64,000 nt of DNA from Brenneria sp. hezel4-2-4 (lineage in GTDB: Bacteria > Pseudomonadota > Gammaproteobacteria > Enterobacterales > Enterobacteriaceae). The notes below the pieces were generated by a model that was not told the origin of the DNA, did not search any database, and was given only the letters and a program-made list of their open reading frames with translations. The stretch is taken from contig NZ_JABJXS010000015.1 in the NCBI RefSeq assembly GCF_013155275.1, positions 1 through 64,000 of the forward strand, in the 5' to 3' direction. This document shows positions 36,654 through 46,326 of the stretch, one piece after another (position 1 is the stretch's first letter; the number at the start of each line of letters is the position of its first letter). The translations under genes were made by a program, and so were the position numbers.

Positions 36654-37850
36654 TCAGACCGTTTTAACCATGATAGGTTCACCGGCCATTTTTTTCTTCA
36701 GCGTGCGCTTGGTTCTGTCTACGACTTCACCCGCCAGTTGTCCGCAGGCGGCATCGATATCATCGCCGCGGGTTTTGCGCACAATCGTCGTAAAGCCATA
36801 TTCCATGAGAACTTTGGAAAAACGATCGACACGGCTGTTTGAGCTGCGGCCATAGGGCGCGCCGGGGAACGGGTTCCACGGGATCAGGTTAATCTTGCAC
36901 GGCGTGTCTTTCAAACATTCCGCCAACTGGTGAGCGTGCTCGGTGCCGTCATTAATGTGGTCAAGCATCACGTACTCCACCGTGACGCGTCCCTGATTGG
37001 CATTGGATTTCTCCAGATAGCGCCGCACCGCGCTCAGGAAGGTTTCGATATTGTATTTCTTATTAAGCGGCATGATTTCGTTACGAATTTCATCGTTCGG
37101 CGCATGCAGGGAGATCGCCAGCGCAACGTCGATCATATCGCCCAGCTTATCCAGCGCCGGCACCACGCCTGACGTTGACAACGTCACCCGGCGTTTGGAG
37201 AGGCCGAAACCAAAATCATCCAGCATGATCTCCATCGCCGGCACCACGTTAGTCAGATTGAGCAGGGGTTCGCCCATGCCCATCATCACCACGTTGGTAA
37301 TCGGACGCTGGCCGGTGACTTTGAACGCGCCGATAATTTTCGCCGCCCGCCACACCTGGCCGATGATTTCAGAAACGCGCAGGTTGCGGTTAAAACCCTG
37401 CTGCGCCGTTGAACAGAATTTGCATTCCAACGCACAGCCAACCTGAGAAGAGACGCACAGCGTCGCCCGATCTTCTTCCGGGATATACACCGTTTCCACC
37501 CGCTGGCCGCCAACCAGGATCGCCCACTTGATGGTGCCGTCCGAGGAGCGCTGCTCCTCCACCACTTCCGGCGCGCGAATCTCGGCGACCTGCTGTAATT
37601 TGGCGCGAAAAACCTTATTGATGTCCGTCATCTGCGTGAAATCATCACAGCAGTAGTGATAGATCCACTTCATCACCTGATCGGCACGGAACGGCTTCTC
37701 GCCCAATGAGGCGAAAAACTCGCGCATTTGCTGACGGTTAAGATCCAGCAGATTTATTTTTTCCGCCCCGGATTTGGCGGATTGGGGAATATTGGCGGAC
37801 GCCGGCGAAAATTCGGACACGGTTTGCTCAGCTACGATTTGTTCAGACAT
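36654..37850 (-). CDS. rlmN: 23S rRNA/tRNA adenine-C2 methyltransferase RlmN
   Basis: 398 residues, a radical SAM enzyme with the cluster motif CALECKFC and glycine-rich GMGEPLLN. It adds methyl groups to A2503 of 23S rRNA and A37 of some tRNAs, using a cysteine-tethered intermediate; a C-terminal cysteine in DAACGQL fits that role. The product is slightly longer at the N-terminus than in E. coli. It lies upstream of pilW and downstream of the ndk terminator. Confidence 0.97.
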   Translation of the reverse strand: MSEQIVAEQTVSEFSPASANIPQSAKSGAEKINLLDLNRQQMREFFASLGEKPFRADQVMKWIYHYCCDDFTQMTDINKVFRAKLQQVAEIRAPEVVEEQRSSDGTIKWAILVGGQRVETVYIPEEDRATLCVSSQVGCALECKFCSTAQQGFNRNLRVSEIIGQVWRAAKIIGAFKVTGQRPITNVVMMGMGEPLLNLTNVVPAMEIMLDDFGFGLSKRRVTLSTSGVVPALDKLGDMIDVALAISLHAPNDEIRNEIMPLNKKYNIETFLSAVRRYLEKSNANQGRVTVEYVMLDHINDGTEHAHQLAECLKDTPCKINLIPWNPFPGAPYGRSSNSRVDRFSKVLMEYGFTTIVRKTRGDDIDAACGQLAGEVVDRTKRTLKKKMAGEPIMVKTV

Positions 37851-37899
37851 AGGAACTCTTGGCCTCGTTATTACACGTTATGGCTCGAAGGATAATAAA

Positions 37900-37936
37900 G
37901 AAATGCCCTGGATAAGCCTGTGCTCATCCAGGGCGC
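37900..37936 (-). terminator. Factor-independent terminator after ndk
   Basis: On the minus strand GCCCTGGAT and ATCCAGGGC form a 9-bp stem closed by an inner loop, followed by ATTTCTTTATT. It lies about 45 bases beyond the ndk stop. Confidence 0.75.
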
Positions 37937-37981
37937 AGCATTGTACAAAGTTTAAAGCAGGTAAGCTACTTTAGTCGACCT

Positions 37982-38407
37982 TCAACGCGGGCAGATTTCA
38001 TCGGCGCTGAAAAAATAAGCGATTTCGCGCTGCGCGGACTCGATGGAATCCGAACCGTGTACCGCGTTCTCAGTGAAGCTGTCGGCATAATCGGCACGCA
38101 GCGTACCGGCCAGCGCGTTCGCCGGGTTGGTGGCTCCCATGATATCGCGGTTACGCTGAACGGCATTCTCGCCTTCCAGCACCTGTACCATGATCGGCCC
38201 GGAGATCATGAACTCGACCAGTGCGTCAAAAAACGGTTTGCCCTGATGTTCGGCATAAAAGCCTTCAGCCTGTTCACGAGTCAGATGCAGCATCTTGGCC
38301 GCCACAATGTTAAAACCCGCGCTTTCAAAACGCGCATAAATGGCGCCGATGGCATTCTTTGCCACGGCATTGGGTTTTACGATGGAAAAGGTACGTTCTA
38401 CCGTCAT
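37982..38407 (-). CDS. ndk: Nucleoside diphosphate kinase
   Basis: 141 residues. The active-site histidine motif NAVHGSDS and the N-terminal [10 protein letters not shown] are typical. It balances NTP and dNTP pools by phosphate transfer via a phosphohistidine. I chose the ATG at 38407 (MTVERTF) rather than the upstream frame beginning MNEVN, since it matches family length. In E. coli pbpC and yfhM follow on this side; here they are absent and a PTS operon takes their place. Confidence 0.97.
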   Translation of the reverse strand: MTVERTFSIVKPNAVAKNAIGAIYARFESAGFNIVAAKMLHLTREQAEGFYAEHQGKPFFDALVEFMISGPIMVQVLEGENAVQRNRDIMGATNPANALAGTLRADYADSFTENAVHGSDSIESAQREIAYFFSADEICPR

Positions 38408-38765
38408 ATTGACCTCATTCAAAACTATCAGATAGCAGCCGGATTGAGGGAATTATAATCCCGGCCAGTGAAAGTGGCGCAGATTATAGGGTGACCCGCA
38501 GCACTTGCCTATCAGAGACGTAACATTTTTTTAAAAAAATATTATCTTATCTCCTACCTTATTATCGGTTCTCCCCCTCTGCATTTCTTCCCTCTCGGCA
38601 GAACCGCAAGGTTGTAACAAATCATCGACGATCACAGTTCTGAGCGTTACTTGTAACCTTATGCGTTATTTGTTTTTAAAACAATAAGATAACTGGAAAA
38701 ACCTATTCATTCACTGCTAGCCTTGCCCCGTACCTCCCCAACAATGGCCACCAAGAGAGCAAATA
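38408..38765. promoter_or_regulatory. Divergent control region, ndk / PTS operon
   Basis: A 358-base gap without genes. It must carry promoters for ndk (minus) and the PTS operon (plus). An imperfect inverted repeat AAGGTTGTAAC...TTGTAACCTT lies at about 38609-38662, where an RpiR-type or other regulator could bind. A TGTGATCGTCG half-site for CRP lies within it on the minus strand, but its second half is poor. No convincing -10/-35 pair was fixed. Confidence 0.35.
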
Positions 38766-40328
38766 ATGAAAAGAGCGGTCAATGCATTGCAGAATTTCGG
38801 TAAATCACTGTATGGGCCAGTGCTGATTTTACCGATTGTCGGGCTGTTTATCGCCTTTGGTAATGTGTTTGGTAACGGCAATCTGGCCGGCTACATCCCC
38901 CTACTCAATCATCCGCTGATCCAGGATTTTGGTCAGTTGGTATCTAAATCCGCCGTGGCGATCCTGGTCAATCTGGCGCTGGTGTTTGCCGTCGGCATTC
39001 CGATTGGCCTGGCAAAGCGCGACAAAGGCTACGCCGCGCTGATCGGTCTGGTGACGTTTATCATTTTCATCAATGCGATGAATATTACGCTTCAGCTACA
39101 GGGGAAGCTGGTGCCTGCCGCCGAAATGCGCGCCGCCGGCCAAGGCATGGTGCTGGGCGTTCAGGTGCTGGAAATGGGCGTTTTCGCCGGCATTCTGATC
39201 GGCGCCTTCGCCGGATATCTGTATAACCGTTATTCCAGCAAACAGTTTGACGGCGTGATGGCTATTTACTCCGGTCACTGTTTCGTGGCGATTCTAGCGA
39301 TCCCGCTGGCGATCGCCCTCGGCTTTGTGATGAGCGCCATTTGGCCTTTTGCCCAGCAGGGGATCAGCTATCTGGCGTTCGCCATTAAAGGCGCCGGGCC
39401 GTTCGGCGTGGCTATTTATGGCTTCCTGGAGCGTATCCTGATCCCGACCGGGTTACACCACCTGGTTTACACCCCGTTCCTGTACACCGAATTAGGCGGT
39501 TCGGCGGAAGTGTGCGGCAATCTGTATCAGGGCGCCCGTAACATCTATTTTGCGGAGATGGCTTGTCATAGCGTCAAACAGCTGAGTCCGACGGTCGCCT
39601 GGGATGCGCGCGGCATCAGTAAAATGTTCGGTCTGACCGCCGCGGCGCTGGCCATGTACGTGACCGCCAAACCGGAAAAACGGCTGGCGGCCAAAGCGAT
39701 TCTGATCCCCGCCGCGTTTACCTCTTTCCTGCTGGGCGTGACCGAACCGCTGGAGTTCTCTTTCTTATTCGTCGCCCCGCTGCTGTTTGTGGTGCACGCC
39801 GTACTGACCGGCCTCGGCATGATGCTGTTCTATGTGCTGGGCGTCCATGCCATCGGCGCCAACGGGGTGATCGACTTCCTGCTGTATAACCTGCCGCTGG
39901 GCATTGAGAAGTCCAACTGGCCGATGTATATCGTGGTCGGATTGATCATGTCGGTTATTTACTTCTTCGTCTTCCGCTCCCTGATTCTGTATTTCGATAT
40001 GCCGACGCCAGGGCGTGAATCCGATGAGGAACAGACCAAGCTGTACTCGAAAACAGAGTATCAGGCCAAAGCGCAACAGCAGGTGAAAGACGACGCCCGT
40101 CTGCTCGGCGTCACCATCATCGCCGGACTCGGCGGCAAACCCAATATCGAGGTGGTGGATAACTGCTATACCCGTCTGCGGGTGACCGTCATCGATCCCG
40201 CCATTGTTGACGAAAACCAGTTGAAAACCACCGGCGCCAAAGCGGTTATCCGTCAGGGCAACAACGTACAGGTGGTCTACGGACTGCACGTCAAAACCAT
40301 TCGCGAAGCAGTTGAAAATGCGCTTTAA
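38766..40328 (+). CDS. PTS IICB transporter, alpha-glucoside type
   Basis: 520 residues. The N-terminal IIC domain has about ten membrane helices and the glucose/glucoside-family signatures ERILIPTGLHH and GVTEPLEFSFLF. It is joined through a hydrophilic linker (TPGRESDEEQTKLYSKTEY) to a C-terminal IIB domain, in which the phosphorylated cysteine lies in VDNCYTRLR. It resembles GlvC/AglA-type permeases that bring in and phosphorylate alpha-glucosides such as maltose or sucrose isomers. No IIA domain is present, so a separate glucose-type IIA is needed. The glycosidase gene follows 13 bases later. Confidence 0.9.
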   Translation: MKRAVNALQNFGKSLYGPVLILPIVGLFIAFGNVFGNGNLAGYIPLLNHPLIQDFGQLVSKSAVAILVNLALVFAVGIPIGLAKRDKGYAALIGLVTFIIFINAMNITLQLQGKLVPAAEMRAAGQGMVLGVQVLEMGVFAGILIGAFAGYLYNRYSSKQFDGVMAIYSGHCFVAILAIPLAIALGFVMSAIWPFAQQGISYLAFAIKGAGPFGVAIYGFLERILIPTGLHHLVYTPFLYTELGGSAEVCGNLYQGARNIYFAEMACHSVKQLSPTVAWDARGISKMFGLTAAALAMYVTAKPEKRLAAKAILIPAAFTSFLLGVTEPLEFSFLFVAPLLFVVHAVLTGLGMMLFYVLGVHAIGANGVIDFLLYNLPLGIEKSNWPMYIVVGLIMSVIYFFVFRSLILYFDMPTPGRESDEEQTKLYSKTEYQAKAQQQVKDDARLLGVTIIAGLGGKPNIEVVDNCYTRLRVTVIDPAIVDENQLKTTGAKAVIRQGNNVQVVYGLHVKTIREAVENAL

Positions 40329-40341
40329 CAGGAGACCGATC

Positions 40342-41703
40342 ATGACCAAACCCCCATTCATTCTGACTATTGCCGGTGGCGGCAGCACCTATACGCCAGG
40401 CATCGTAAAAAGTCTGATGGTGCGCCTCGCCGATTTCCCGCTGGCGGAAATACGCCTGTACGACATTGACGGCCCGCGTCAGGACACCATTGCCCCGGTG
40501 GTTGAAAAAGTGATCCGCGACCACAGCAACGACATTGTTTTTACCGTCACCACCGATGCCGAAACGGCGTTCAGCGGCGCAAACTTTGTCTTTGCCCAGA
40601 TGCGCGTCGGCCAATATAAAATGCGCGAGCAGGATGAAAAAATCCCGTTGCGCCACGGCGTCGTCGGCCAGGAAACCTGCGGCCCCGGCGGGCTGGCCTA
40701 TGGCTTACGCACGATTCTGCCGATGGTCGAACTGATCGATCTGGTCGAACGCTATGCCCACCAAGACGCCTGGATCGTCAACTATTCCAACCCGGCGGCG
40801 ATTGTCGCCGAGGGCATCCGCCGCCTGCGCCCACAGGCGCGGGTGCTGAATATCTGCGATATGCCGGTTGCGGCGATGCGTAATATCGCCGCGGTGCTTG
40901 GGGTTAACCGCGAAGATATCACCGTGGATTATTTCGGCCTTAACCACTTTGGCTGGTTTACCCGGGTATTGGTGGATGGCGTCGATCGTTTGCCGGAGTT
41001 GCGTAAGCATATTGCCCGGTACGGGTTACTGACCGCCGATGCCGCCGATACCGATCCGCAACATTCCGATCCCTCCTGGGTCAAGACCTGGCGCAACATC
41101 AAGCCGATCATGGATCATTTCCCCGAGTTCGTGCCCAACCCTTACCTACAGTATTATCTGATGCCCAATCAGATCGTTGAACATCAGGATCCGAACTACA
41201 CCCGTGCCAATGAGGTGATGGACGGACGCGAGAAGAAACTCTTTACCGCCGCCGCCGGCTATAAAGAAACCGGGATTTTATCGGATGCGTTCCACGTTGG
41301 CGTACATGGCGCGTTTATCGTTGATGTGGCCTGTTCGCTGGCCTTTGACCTGCGTCAGCGCCATCTGGTGATTGTGGAAAACAAAGGCGCGATTGCCAAT
41401 CTGCCTTACGACGCCATGGTGGAAGTGCCTGCGTATATCACCGCGCAAGGGCCGGAGCCGGTTCGCATGGGTAACGCGCCGCAGTTCCATCGCGCCTTGC
41501 TGGAGCAACAGTTAGCCTCGGAGCAGTTGCTGGTCGAGGCCACTCTGGAAGGCAACTATGAAAAAGCGCTACAGGCTTTTACGCTCAATCGCACCGTTCC
41601 CACCATGCAACACGCCAAAGCCATTCTTGACGAGATGATCGCGGCCAATCGCGAATACTGGCCTCGGTTGAAACAGGCTTACAGCAACGGCGTCGCACAA
41701 TAA
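40342..41703 (+). CDS. 6-phospho-alpha-glucosidase, glycoside hydrolase family 4
   Basis: 453 residues. GH4 enzymes use NAD and a divalent metal with a redox mechanism. The Rossmann loop GGGSTYTPGIV stands at the N-terminus, the metal-binding cysteine is in GQETCGPGGLAYG, and YSNPAAIVAEG and NICDMPVAAM follow. It should split the phosphorylated alpha-glucoside delivered by the upstream PTS permease. The ATG at 40342 with AGGAG seven bases before it is preferred over 40312, which would lie inside the permease gene. Confidence 0.9.
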   Translation: MTKPPFILTIAGGGSTYTPGIVKSLMVRLADFPLAEIRLYDIDGPRQDTIAPVVEKVIRDHSNDIVFTVTTDAETAFSGANFVFAQMRVGQYKMREQDEKIPLRHGVVGQETCGPGGLAYGLRTILPMVELIDLVERYAHQDAWIVNYSNPAAIVAEGIRRLRPQARVLNICDMPVAAMRNIAAVLGVNREDITVDYFGLNHFGWFTRVLVDGVDRLPELRKHIARYGLLTADAADTDPQHSDPSWVKTWRNIKPIMDHFPEFVPNPYLQYYLMPNQIVEHQDPNYTRANEVMDGREKKLFTAAAGYKETGILSDAFHVGVHGAFIVDVACSLAFDLRQRHLVIVENKGAIANLPYDAMVEVPAYITAQGPEPVRMGNAPQFHRALLEQQLASEQLLVEATLEGNYEKALQAFTLNRTVPTMQHAKAILDEMIAANREYWPRLKQAYSNGVAQ

Positions 41704-41759
41704 CGACGCGCTTGTCGGGACAGGATAAATCGCTGACAATGAATCTATAATTTCACAGC

Positions 41760-41780
41760 GGGGCTGAATCCCTCAGCCCC
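41760..41780 (+). other. Hairpin between glycosidase and sseA
   Basis: GGGGCTGA, a five-base loop and TCAGCCCC form a perfect 8-bp stem that ends 15 bases before the sseA ATG. No T tract follows, so it is not a standard terminator. It might mark the end of the PTS operon message or affect sseA translation. Confidence 0.45.
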
Positions 41781-41795
41781 AGCGTGGGGGGTTCC

Positions 41796-42647
41796 ATGTC
41801 AGCTTCTTCTTCTGAATTATTTGTTACTGCCGCCTGGCTTGCCGGGCATCTTGACGATAGCGATATCATCCTGCTTGACGCCCGCATGTTGCCGCCGGGA
41901 GAGACGACCCGCGATATCCACGCCGAATACCGTGCCGAACATTTACCCGGCGCGGTATTTTTTGATATTGAAACCTTGTCAGACCGGCACACGCCGCTGC
42001 CGCACATGATGCCCGACGGCGACGATTTTTCTCACGCGATGGGCACGCTCGGCGTCAGCGATCGGCGGCATCTTGTCATCTATGACGAAGGCAATCTGTT
42101 CTCCGCCCCGCGCGCCTGGTGGATGCTGCATACGTTCGGCGCGGCGCGGATTTCGATTCTGGCCGGCGGATTAGCGGGCTGGAAACAGCAAAACCTGCCG
42201 CTGGAGCAGGGAAATGTTCAACGCCCCGCCCAGTCTTTTCATGCCCGGCTTAACGCCTCGGTCATTCGCCAGCGTGACGAAGTGCTGGCGATCGGCCGGG
42301 ATAAATCGGCACAAATTGTCGATGCCCGCCCCGCCGCCCGTTTTAAAGGGGAAGTGGATGAACCACGTCCGGGGCTGCACCGCGGTCATATTCCGGGCAG
42401 CCTGAACGTTCCCTGGACCGAGCTGGTCGCCAATGGCGTGCTGAAGCCCAACGCTGAACTGGCGACCATCTTGCACAAGTACGGCGTGGATTTCAGCCGG
42501 CCGGTGGTCGCCAGTTGCGGTTCAGGCGTAACCGCCGCGGTGGTGGTGCTGGCGCTGACGGTGCTTAATGTCCGGAATGTCGCCTTATACGATGGCTCAT
42601 GGAGCGACTGGGGAAGCCGCGATGATGTCCCTATCGCGCTGGATTGA
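41796..42647 (+). CDS. sseA: 3-mercaptopyruvate sulfurtransferase
   Basis: 283 residues with two rhodanese domains. The C-terminal one carries the catalytic loop CGSGVTA, the SseA/MST form rather than the CRKGVT form of thiosulfate sulfurtransferases. It moves sulfur from mercaptopyruvate to cyanide or thiols. I chose the ATG at 41796 (MSASSSE), since the upstream frame opens with GTG and lacks support. In E. coli sseA also lies close to sseB and ndk; here the glucoside genes were placed in front of it. Confidence 0.93.
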   Translation: MSASSSELFVTAAWLAGHLDDSDIILLDARMLPPGETTRDIHAEYRAEHLPGAVFFDIETLSDRHTPLPHMMPDGDDFSHAMGTLGVSDRRHLVIYDEGNLFSAPRAWWMLHTFGAARISILAGGLAGWKQQNLPLEQGNVQRPAQSFHARLNASVIRQRDEVLAIGRDKSAQIVDARPAARFKGEVDEPRPGLHRGHIPGSLNVPWTELVANGVLKPNAELATILHKYGVDFSRPVVASCGSGVTAAVVVLALTVLNVRNVALYDGSWSDWGSRDDVPIALD

Positions 42648-42682
42648 TTTCCCGGCTGCCGTGAAGGTTTCAGGAGCAACAC

Positions 42683-43471
42683 ATGGATAATCGGCTGGCA
42701 TCGTTGATGCAGCACGGTCAGGACTTAACCCGCGCCGAATATCGCGTGCTGGCCTTTATCGCCGAACACGCCTCGATGGTGGGTAAAATAACGGTGCGTG
42801 AACTGGCGCAGAAAACCTACGTTTCCACCGCGACGATCATGCGTCTGTGCCGGAAAATAGGCTTTAGCGGGTACAGTGAATTTATCTACCACTGCAAACA
42901 GCTACTGACGGACAATCCTCGCTTATCGCCGGCGGCCGCGCCTTTGCCGGCCGATGGTCATATTCCCGCTGCATTTCAGCATTTTATCGACAATTATCAG
43001 CGATCTTTTTCCTATATAACCACCGAGGATATGGCCGCGTTCAGCCGAATACTGCGTCAGGAAAGTCACTTTTTCCTCTACGGCGCCGGATTTTCTCATC
43101 TGTTCGCCGAGTATCTGGCAAAAAAGCTTCAGGTGCTGGGCAAAGATGCGTTCTCGTCCGGGCTGGGAGACAGCAGGGGGATTTTTCTCAACAATGCGCC
43201 AAAATATCAGGTATTTATTGCCATATCGCGTAGCGGTGAGACGGAGCAGGTACTGGATAAAGCGCGTATCGCCAGGACGATTGGGATGCAGGTGATCGCT
43301 TTTACCCGCGCATCCTTGAATTCGCTGGGGGAACTCGCCGATTTGCATTTTAAACTGTATGACGATGCGGTTCACTATGCGGCGGAAGCGGGCGAGATCA
43401 GCTCGTTCGAATCCAATCTGGTGATGCTGATCGATCTGCTGTTATTGCAGGCCACAACGGCGGATAATTAA
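42683..43471 (+). CDS. RpiR/MurR-family transcriptional regulator
   Basis: 262 residues. An N-terminal HTH_6 domain (ITVRELAQKTYVSTATIMRLCRKIGFSGYSEF) is joined to a SIS sugar-phosphate-binding domain (FFLYGAGFSH near 125 and AISRSGETEQVLDKA near 175). Such regulators sense phosphosugars. Relatives act next to glv/mal-type PTS-GH4 operons, so this one probably controls the upstream transporter and glycosidase genes, even though sseA lies between. It starts with a GGAG site. Confidence 0.9.
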   Translation: MDNRLASLMQHGQDLTRAEYRVLAFIAEHASMVGKITVRELAQKTYVSTATIMRLCRKIGFSGYSEFIYHCKQLLTDNPRLSPAAAPLPADGHIPAAFQHFIDNYQRSFSYITTEDMAAFSRILRQESHFFLYGAGFSHLFAEYLAKKLQVLGKDAFSSGLGDSRGIFLNNAPKYQVFIAISRSGETEQVLDKARIARTIGMQVIAFTRASLNSLGELADLHFKLYDDAVHYAAEAGEISSFESNLVMLIDLLLLQATTADN

Positions 43472-43508
43472 CCGCCGTTGCGCCGCCAGAAAGAGGCTTA
43501 TTTCGGCG

Positions 43509-44306
43509 TCAGGCGCGCCCCGTGCTTTTGAAGTCGCGCAGGAAGCTGCCCCATTTACGCTCATAGAACGGCGTGGTGTGTTTTATCAGATAGTGACTGA
43601 CGCCCGGCTCCCCCTCTTTCACCAGACATAAATCGACAGGCCGATCATCCGGCGCCGTATCGCTGGCGACGCTGCCCGCGGCATGAATGAGTTCGTCCAC
43701 CTCATCCGTATCGACGTCCAGACCGATTATCAGATGCGGCTCCTGCTCGCCGGCCTCGTGGATCTGGGCCACAAACGCCCGACGGACATGGCGGTATTTG
43801 CTAAACAACTGCGTCAGCGAATCAATCATCTGCACCGGCTTGTCGGCAGGCTGACTGAGCAGTACCTCGGTATCTTCTTCCACCACCCGCCGCTGCACGA
43901 ATCCGTGGCCTTCGCCGGAGAGCATATGCTCCACTTCCTGCGGCAGAAACTCTTTGCCGTAAGGCAGTTTGGGATTGAGAAACAGCGTGGCGCCGAGCGT
44001 AAGCTCAAACAGCGAACGCGCCGGTAAAGCCAGGAATGACTGCTCTTCAGTGATAGCTTGCTGAAGCGCGTCCAGTGAAGAGAAAAAAGGAATGACGGAA
44101 ACGCCATCGGCCTTTTCCCAATGCTGGATCTGCACGTTGCTGCCGGCATGCAGGGTTTTCTCCCCCGGCGCGTCGCTTTCATCGCTGTTGCCTAGCACAA
44201 ACACCGTCGCGTCCAGCAGTTGGCTGAAAAATTCAGGCCGATGCGCCGGCTCGGTCGCCGCCAGTATCAGCACCTCTTCCAGTTTGTTTTGTGGCGAAAA
44301 ATCCAT
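43509..44306 (-). CDS. sseB: SseB family protein (enhanced serine sensitivity)
   Basis: About 265 residues, similar to SseB: NKLEEVLILAATEPAHRPEFF at the N-terminus, a central FSSLDALQQAI and a C-terminal segment with HTTPFYERKWGSFLRDF. Overexpression in E. coli gives serine sensitivity; the biochemical role is unknown. I chose the ATG at 44306 (MDFSPQN). It follows pepB in the usual order but is cut off from it by a terminator. It is convergent with the RpiR gene. Confidence 0.92.
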   Translation of the reverse strand: MDFSPQNKLEEVLILAATEPAHRPEFFSQLLDATVFVLGNSDESDAPGEKTLHAGSNVQIQHWEKADGVSVIPFFSSLDALQQAITEEQSFLALPARSLFELTLGATLFLNPKLPYGKEFLPQEVEHMLSGEGHGFVQRRVVEEDTEVLLSQPADKPVQMIDSLTQLFSKYRHVRRAFVAQIHEAGEQEPHLIIGLDVDTDEVDELIHAAGSVASDTAPDDRPVDLCLVKEGEPGVSHYLIKHTTPFYERKWGSFLRDFKSTGRA

Positions 44307-44329
44307 AACGTTCCTCAACCCGCACTGCG

Positions 44330-44355
44330 TTAAAAACCGGGCAATTGACCCGGTT
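44330..44355 (-). terminator. Factor-independent terminator after pepB
   Basis: On the minus strand AACCGGG and CCCGGTT form a 7-bp stem with a seven-base loop, followed by TTTAA. It lies 45 bases after the pepB stop. Confidence 0.7.
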
Positions 44356-44401
44356 TCATCTATCCTACGTTGACATGATAATAGCGCTGACCGGCCCTTG
44401 A

Positions 44402-45697
44402 CTAGCCGGCCTTGCTAAGCAGTAAATTCGCCAGCGTTCGCACCCCCAACCCGGTGGCGCCCGTCGACCATTGCTCCACCGCCCCTTTACGGTAGGTGGC
44501 CGAGCAGTCAATGTGCAGCCAGCCCTGCTGATAGCGCTTCACAAAGTGAGACAGAAACGCGGCGGCCGTGCTGGCGCCCGCGCCGTATGCCGCACCGGCG
44601 ATGTTATTCAGATCCGCAAAACCGGACGGCAACTGGCTGCGGTGGAATTCTTCCAGCGGCAAACGCCAGAACGGTTCGCCTTCCTGTTGGGCGCTTTGCT
44701 GTAAAGCCGCCGCCAGTTGATCATCAAAGCTGAACAAGGCGTGATAGTCGTTACCCAGCGCCGTTTTCGCCGCGCCGGTCAATGTCGCGCAATCGATAAT
44801 CCATTGCGGATTCTGCTCTGAGGCATCAATCAAGCCATCGGCCAGCACCAGACGCCCTTCCGCATCGGTATTCATCACTTCAACGCTCTTGCCATTGCGA
44901 TAACGGATAATATCACCCAGCTTGAACGCATTGCCGCTGACCATATTGTCGGCGCAGCACAGATACATTTTAACCCGCTGTTGCAGCCCGCGGGCCACCG
45001 CCAGCGCCAGCGCGCCGGTCACCGTGGCCGCACCGCCCATATCCGACTTCATGGAATCCATAAAGCCGCTGGGCTTCAGGCTGTAACCGCCGGTATCAAA
45101 GGTAATTCCTTTACCGACCAGACAGGCGAACACCGGCGCATCCGGGTTGCCCGTCGGATTGTAGTCCAACGCCAGCAGTACCGGCGCGCGCTCGGAGCCG
45201 CGGCCGACGGTATGAATACCGGCGTAGTTCTGCTTGCGCAGATCGTCGCCTTTGGTGATCCGATAGCTGATGGCATCGCCGGCGACGTCGCACAGCAGGT
45301 CGATGGCCCGGGTGGCCAGTTGTTCCGGCCCCAGATCGTCAGCCGGAAGGTTGATGGTATCGCGTACCCAGTCAACGATCTTCAGGCGGTCGTCCAGCTC
45401 TTTTCTGTCCGCCTCATTCAGTTCAGACCAGTCAACCGTGCGTTGCCCTTTTGGCCCGCGGAATCCCTGCCAGAATGCCCAGTTGCTTTCCAGATCCCAG
45501 CCGTCGCCGGCCAGCTTGACCTGTTTGATACCCTGCCCGTCGATTTTGCGGGCGGCGCGTTGGATGGTCGCCAACCGGGCGTTGCCATTCAGATGAATGG
45601 TCATCCCGCGATCGTTCACGCTTAACGGCGCCTTCTCTCCCCAGCGCGCATCAGCGGGTTGATCGGAGAGTGAAATCAGCATAGCTTCGCTTGTCAT
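44402..45697 (-). CDS. pepB: Aminopeptidase B (PepB, M17 family)
   Basis: 431 residues. A leucyl-aminopeptidase-type dimetal enzyme: [15 protein letters not shown] holds metal ligands and [14 protein letters not shown] is the M17 signature. It cleaves N-terminal residues from peptides in the cytoplasm. The gene follows iscX in enterobacteria, but a hairpin terminator lies between the two here. Confidence 0.96.
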   Translation of the reverse strand: MTSEAMLISLSDQPADARWGEKAPLSVNDRGMTIHLNGNARLATIQRAARKIDGQGIKQVKLAGDGWDLESNWAFWQGFRGPKGQRTVDWSELNEADRKELDDRLKIVDWVRDTINLPADDLGPEQLATRAIDLLCDVAGDAISYRITKGDDLRKQNYAGIHTVGRGSERAPVLLALDYNPTGNPDAPVFACLVGKGITFDTGGYSLKPSGFMDSMKSDMGGAATVTGALALAVARGLQQRVKMYLCCADNMVSGNAFKLGDIIRYRNGKSVEVMNTDAEGRLVLADGLIDASEQNPQWIIDCATLTGAAKTALGNDYHALFSFDDQLAAALQQSAQQEGEPFWRLPLEEFHRSQLPSGFADLNNIAGAAYGAGASTAAAFLSHFVKRYQQGWLHIDCSATYRKGAVEQWSTGATGLGVRTLANLLLSKAG

Positions 45698-45737
45698 AAT
45701 TCTGCTCCAGATTGTTCTTTATACCCGTCATCGCACG

Positions 45738-45769
45738 AAAATAAGCGGGCCGCCGTAAGGCAGCCCGTG
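45738..45769 (-). terminator. Terminator after iscX
   Basis: On the minus strand GGGCTGCC, a short loop and GGCGGCCC form a stem with one mismatch, followed by GCTTATTTTC. It probably ends most isc operon transcripts before pepB. Confidence 0.6.
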
Positions 45770-45776
45770 ACGTCAA

Positions 45777-45977
45777 CTATTCCGCTTCATCCAACCAGAC
45801 CAGCAGGATCGCTTCCAGAATTTTCTCGCTGGAAGCATCGGGAAGATCGTCAAACTCTTCCAGATCGCAGATCCATTGGTGCATATCCGTAAAACGAACG
45901 GTTTTTGGATCGATATCGGGAAATTGGTCATAAAGCGCCTCGCCAATGGCGCGGCTGTCGGTCCATTTTAATCCCAT
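45777..45977 (-). CDS. iscX: Fe-S assembly protein IscX
   Basis: 66 residues, nearly identical in layout to E. coli IscX ([32 protein letters not shown]). It is a small acidic iron-binding protein that interacts with IscS and tunes cluster assembly. The ATG at 45977 is chosen with AGGAG nine bases upstream. It is the last gene of the isc operon, 11 bases after fdx. Confidence 0.96.
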   Translation of the reverse strand: MGLKWTDSRAIGEALYDQFPDIDPKTVRFTDMHQWICDLEEFDDLPDASSEKILEAILLVWLDEAE

Positions 45978-45988
45978 AGCCACTCCTG

Positions 45989-46324
45989 TCAGTGTTCACG
46001 AGCATGATTAATCGTGTAACGCGGGATTTCAACCACCAAATCCTCATCCGCAACGCACGCCTGGCATCCTAACCGGCTTTCCGGTTCCAGCCCCCAGGCT
46101 TTATCCAGCATGTCATCTTCGTCTTCCGTACTTTCGGCCAGAGAATCGAACCCTTCGCGGACGATGCAATGACAGGTCGTACAGGCACAGGATTTCTCGC
46201 AGGCATGCTCAATTTCAATCCCGTTGCGCAGCGCCACATTCAGAATGCTTTCTCCACGCTCTGCTTCCAAAACCGCCCCATCAGGACACAGATCCTGATG
46301 CGGCAGAAAGACAATCTTAGGCAT
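45989..46324 (-). CDS. fdx: ISC-type [2Fe-2S] ferredoxin
   Basis: 111 residues. The cluster ligands are in [10 protein letters not shown] and, near residue 87, the fourth in GCQAC. This adrenodoxin-like ferredoxin supplies electrons for cluster building on IscU. It starts two bases after hscA. Confidence 0.96.
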   Translation of the reverse strand: MPKIVFLPHQDLCPDGAVLEAERGESILNVALRNGIEIEHACEKSCACTTCHCIVREGFDSLAESTEDEDDMLDKAWGLEPESRLGCQACVADEDLVVEIPRYTINHAREH

Positions 46325-46326
46325 AT

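Noticed and set aside
38609-38662. CRP site in the ndk-PTS gap
   Set aside because: Only one half-site (TGTGA) is good; the other half does not match TCACA.
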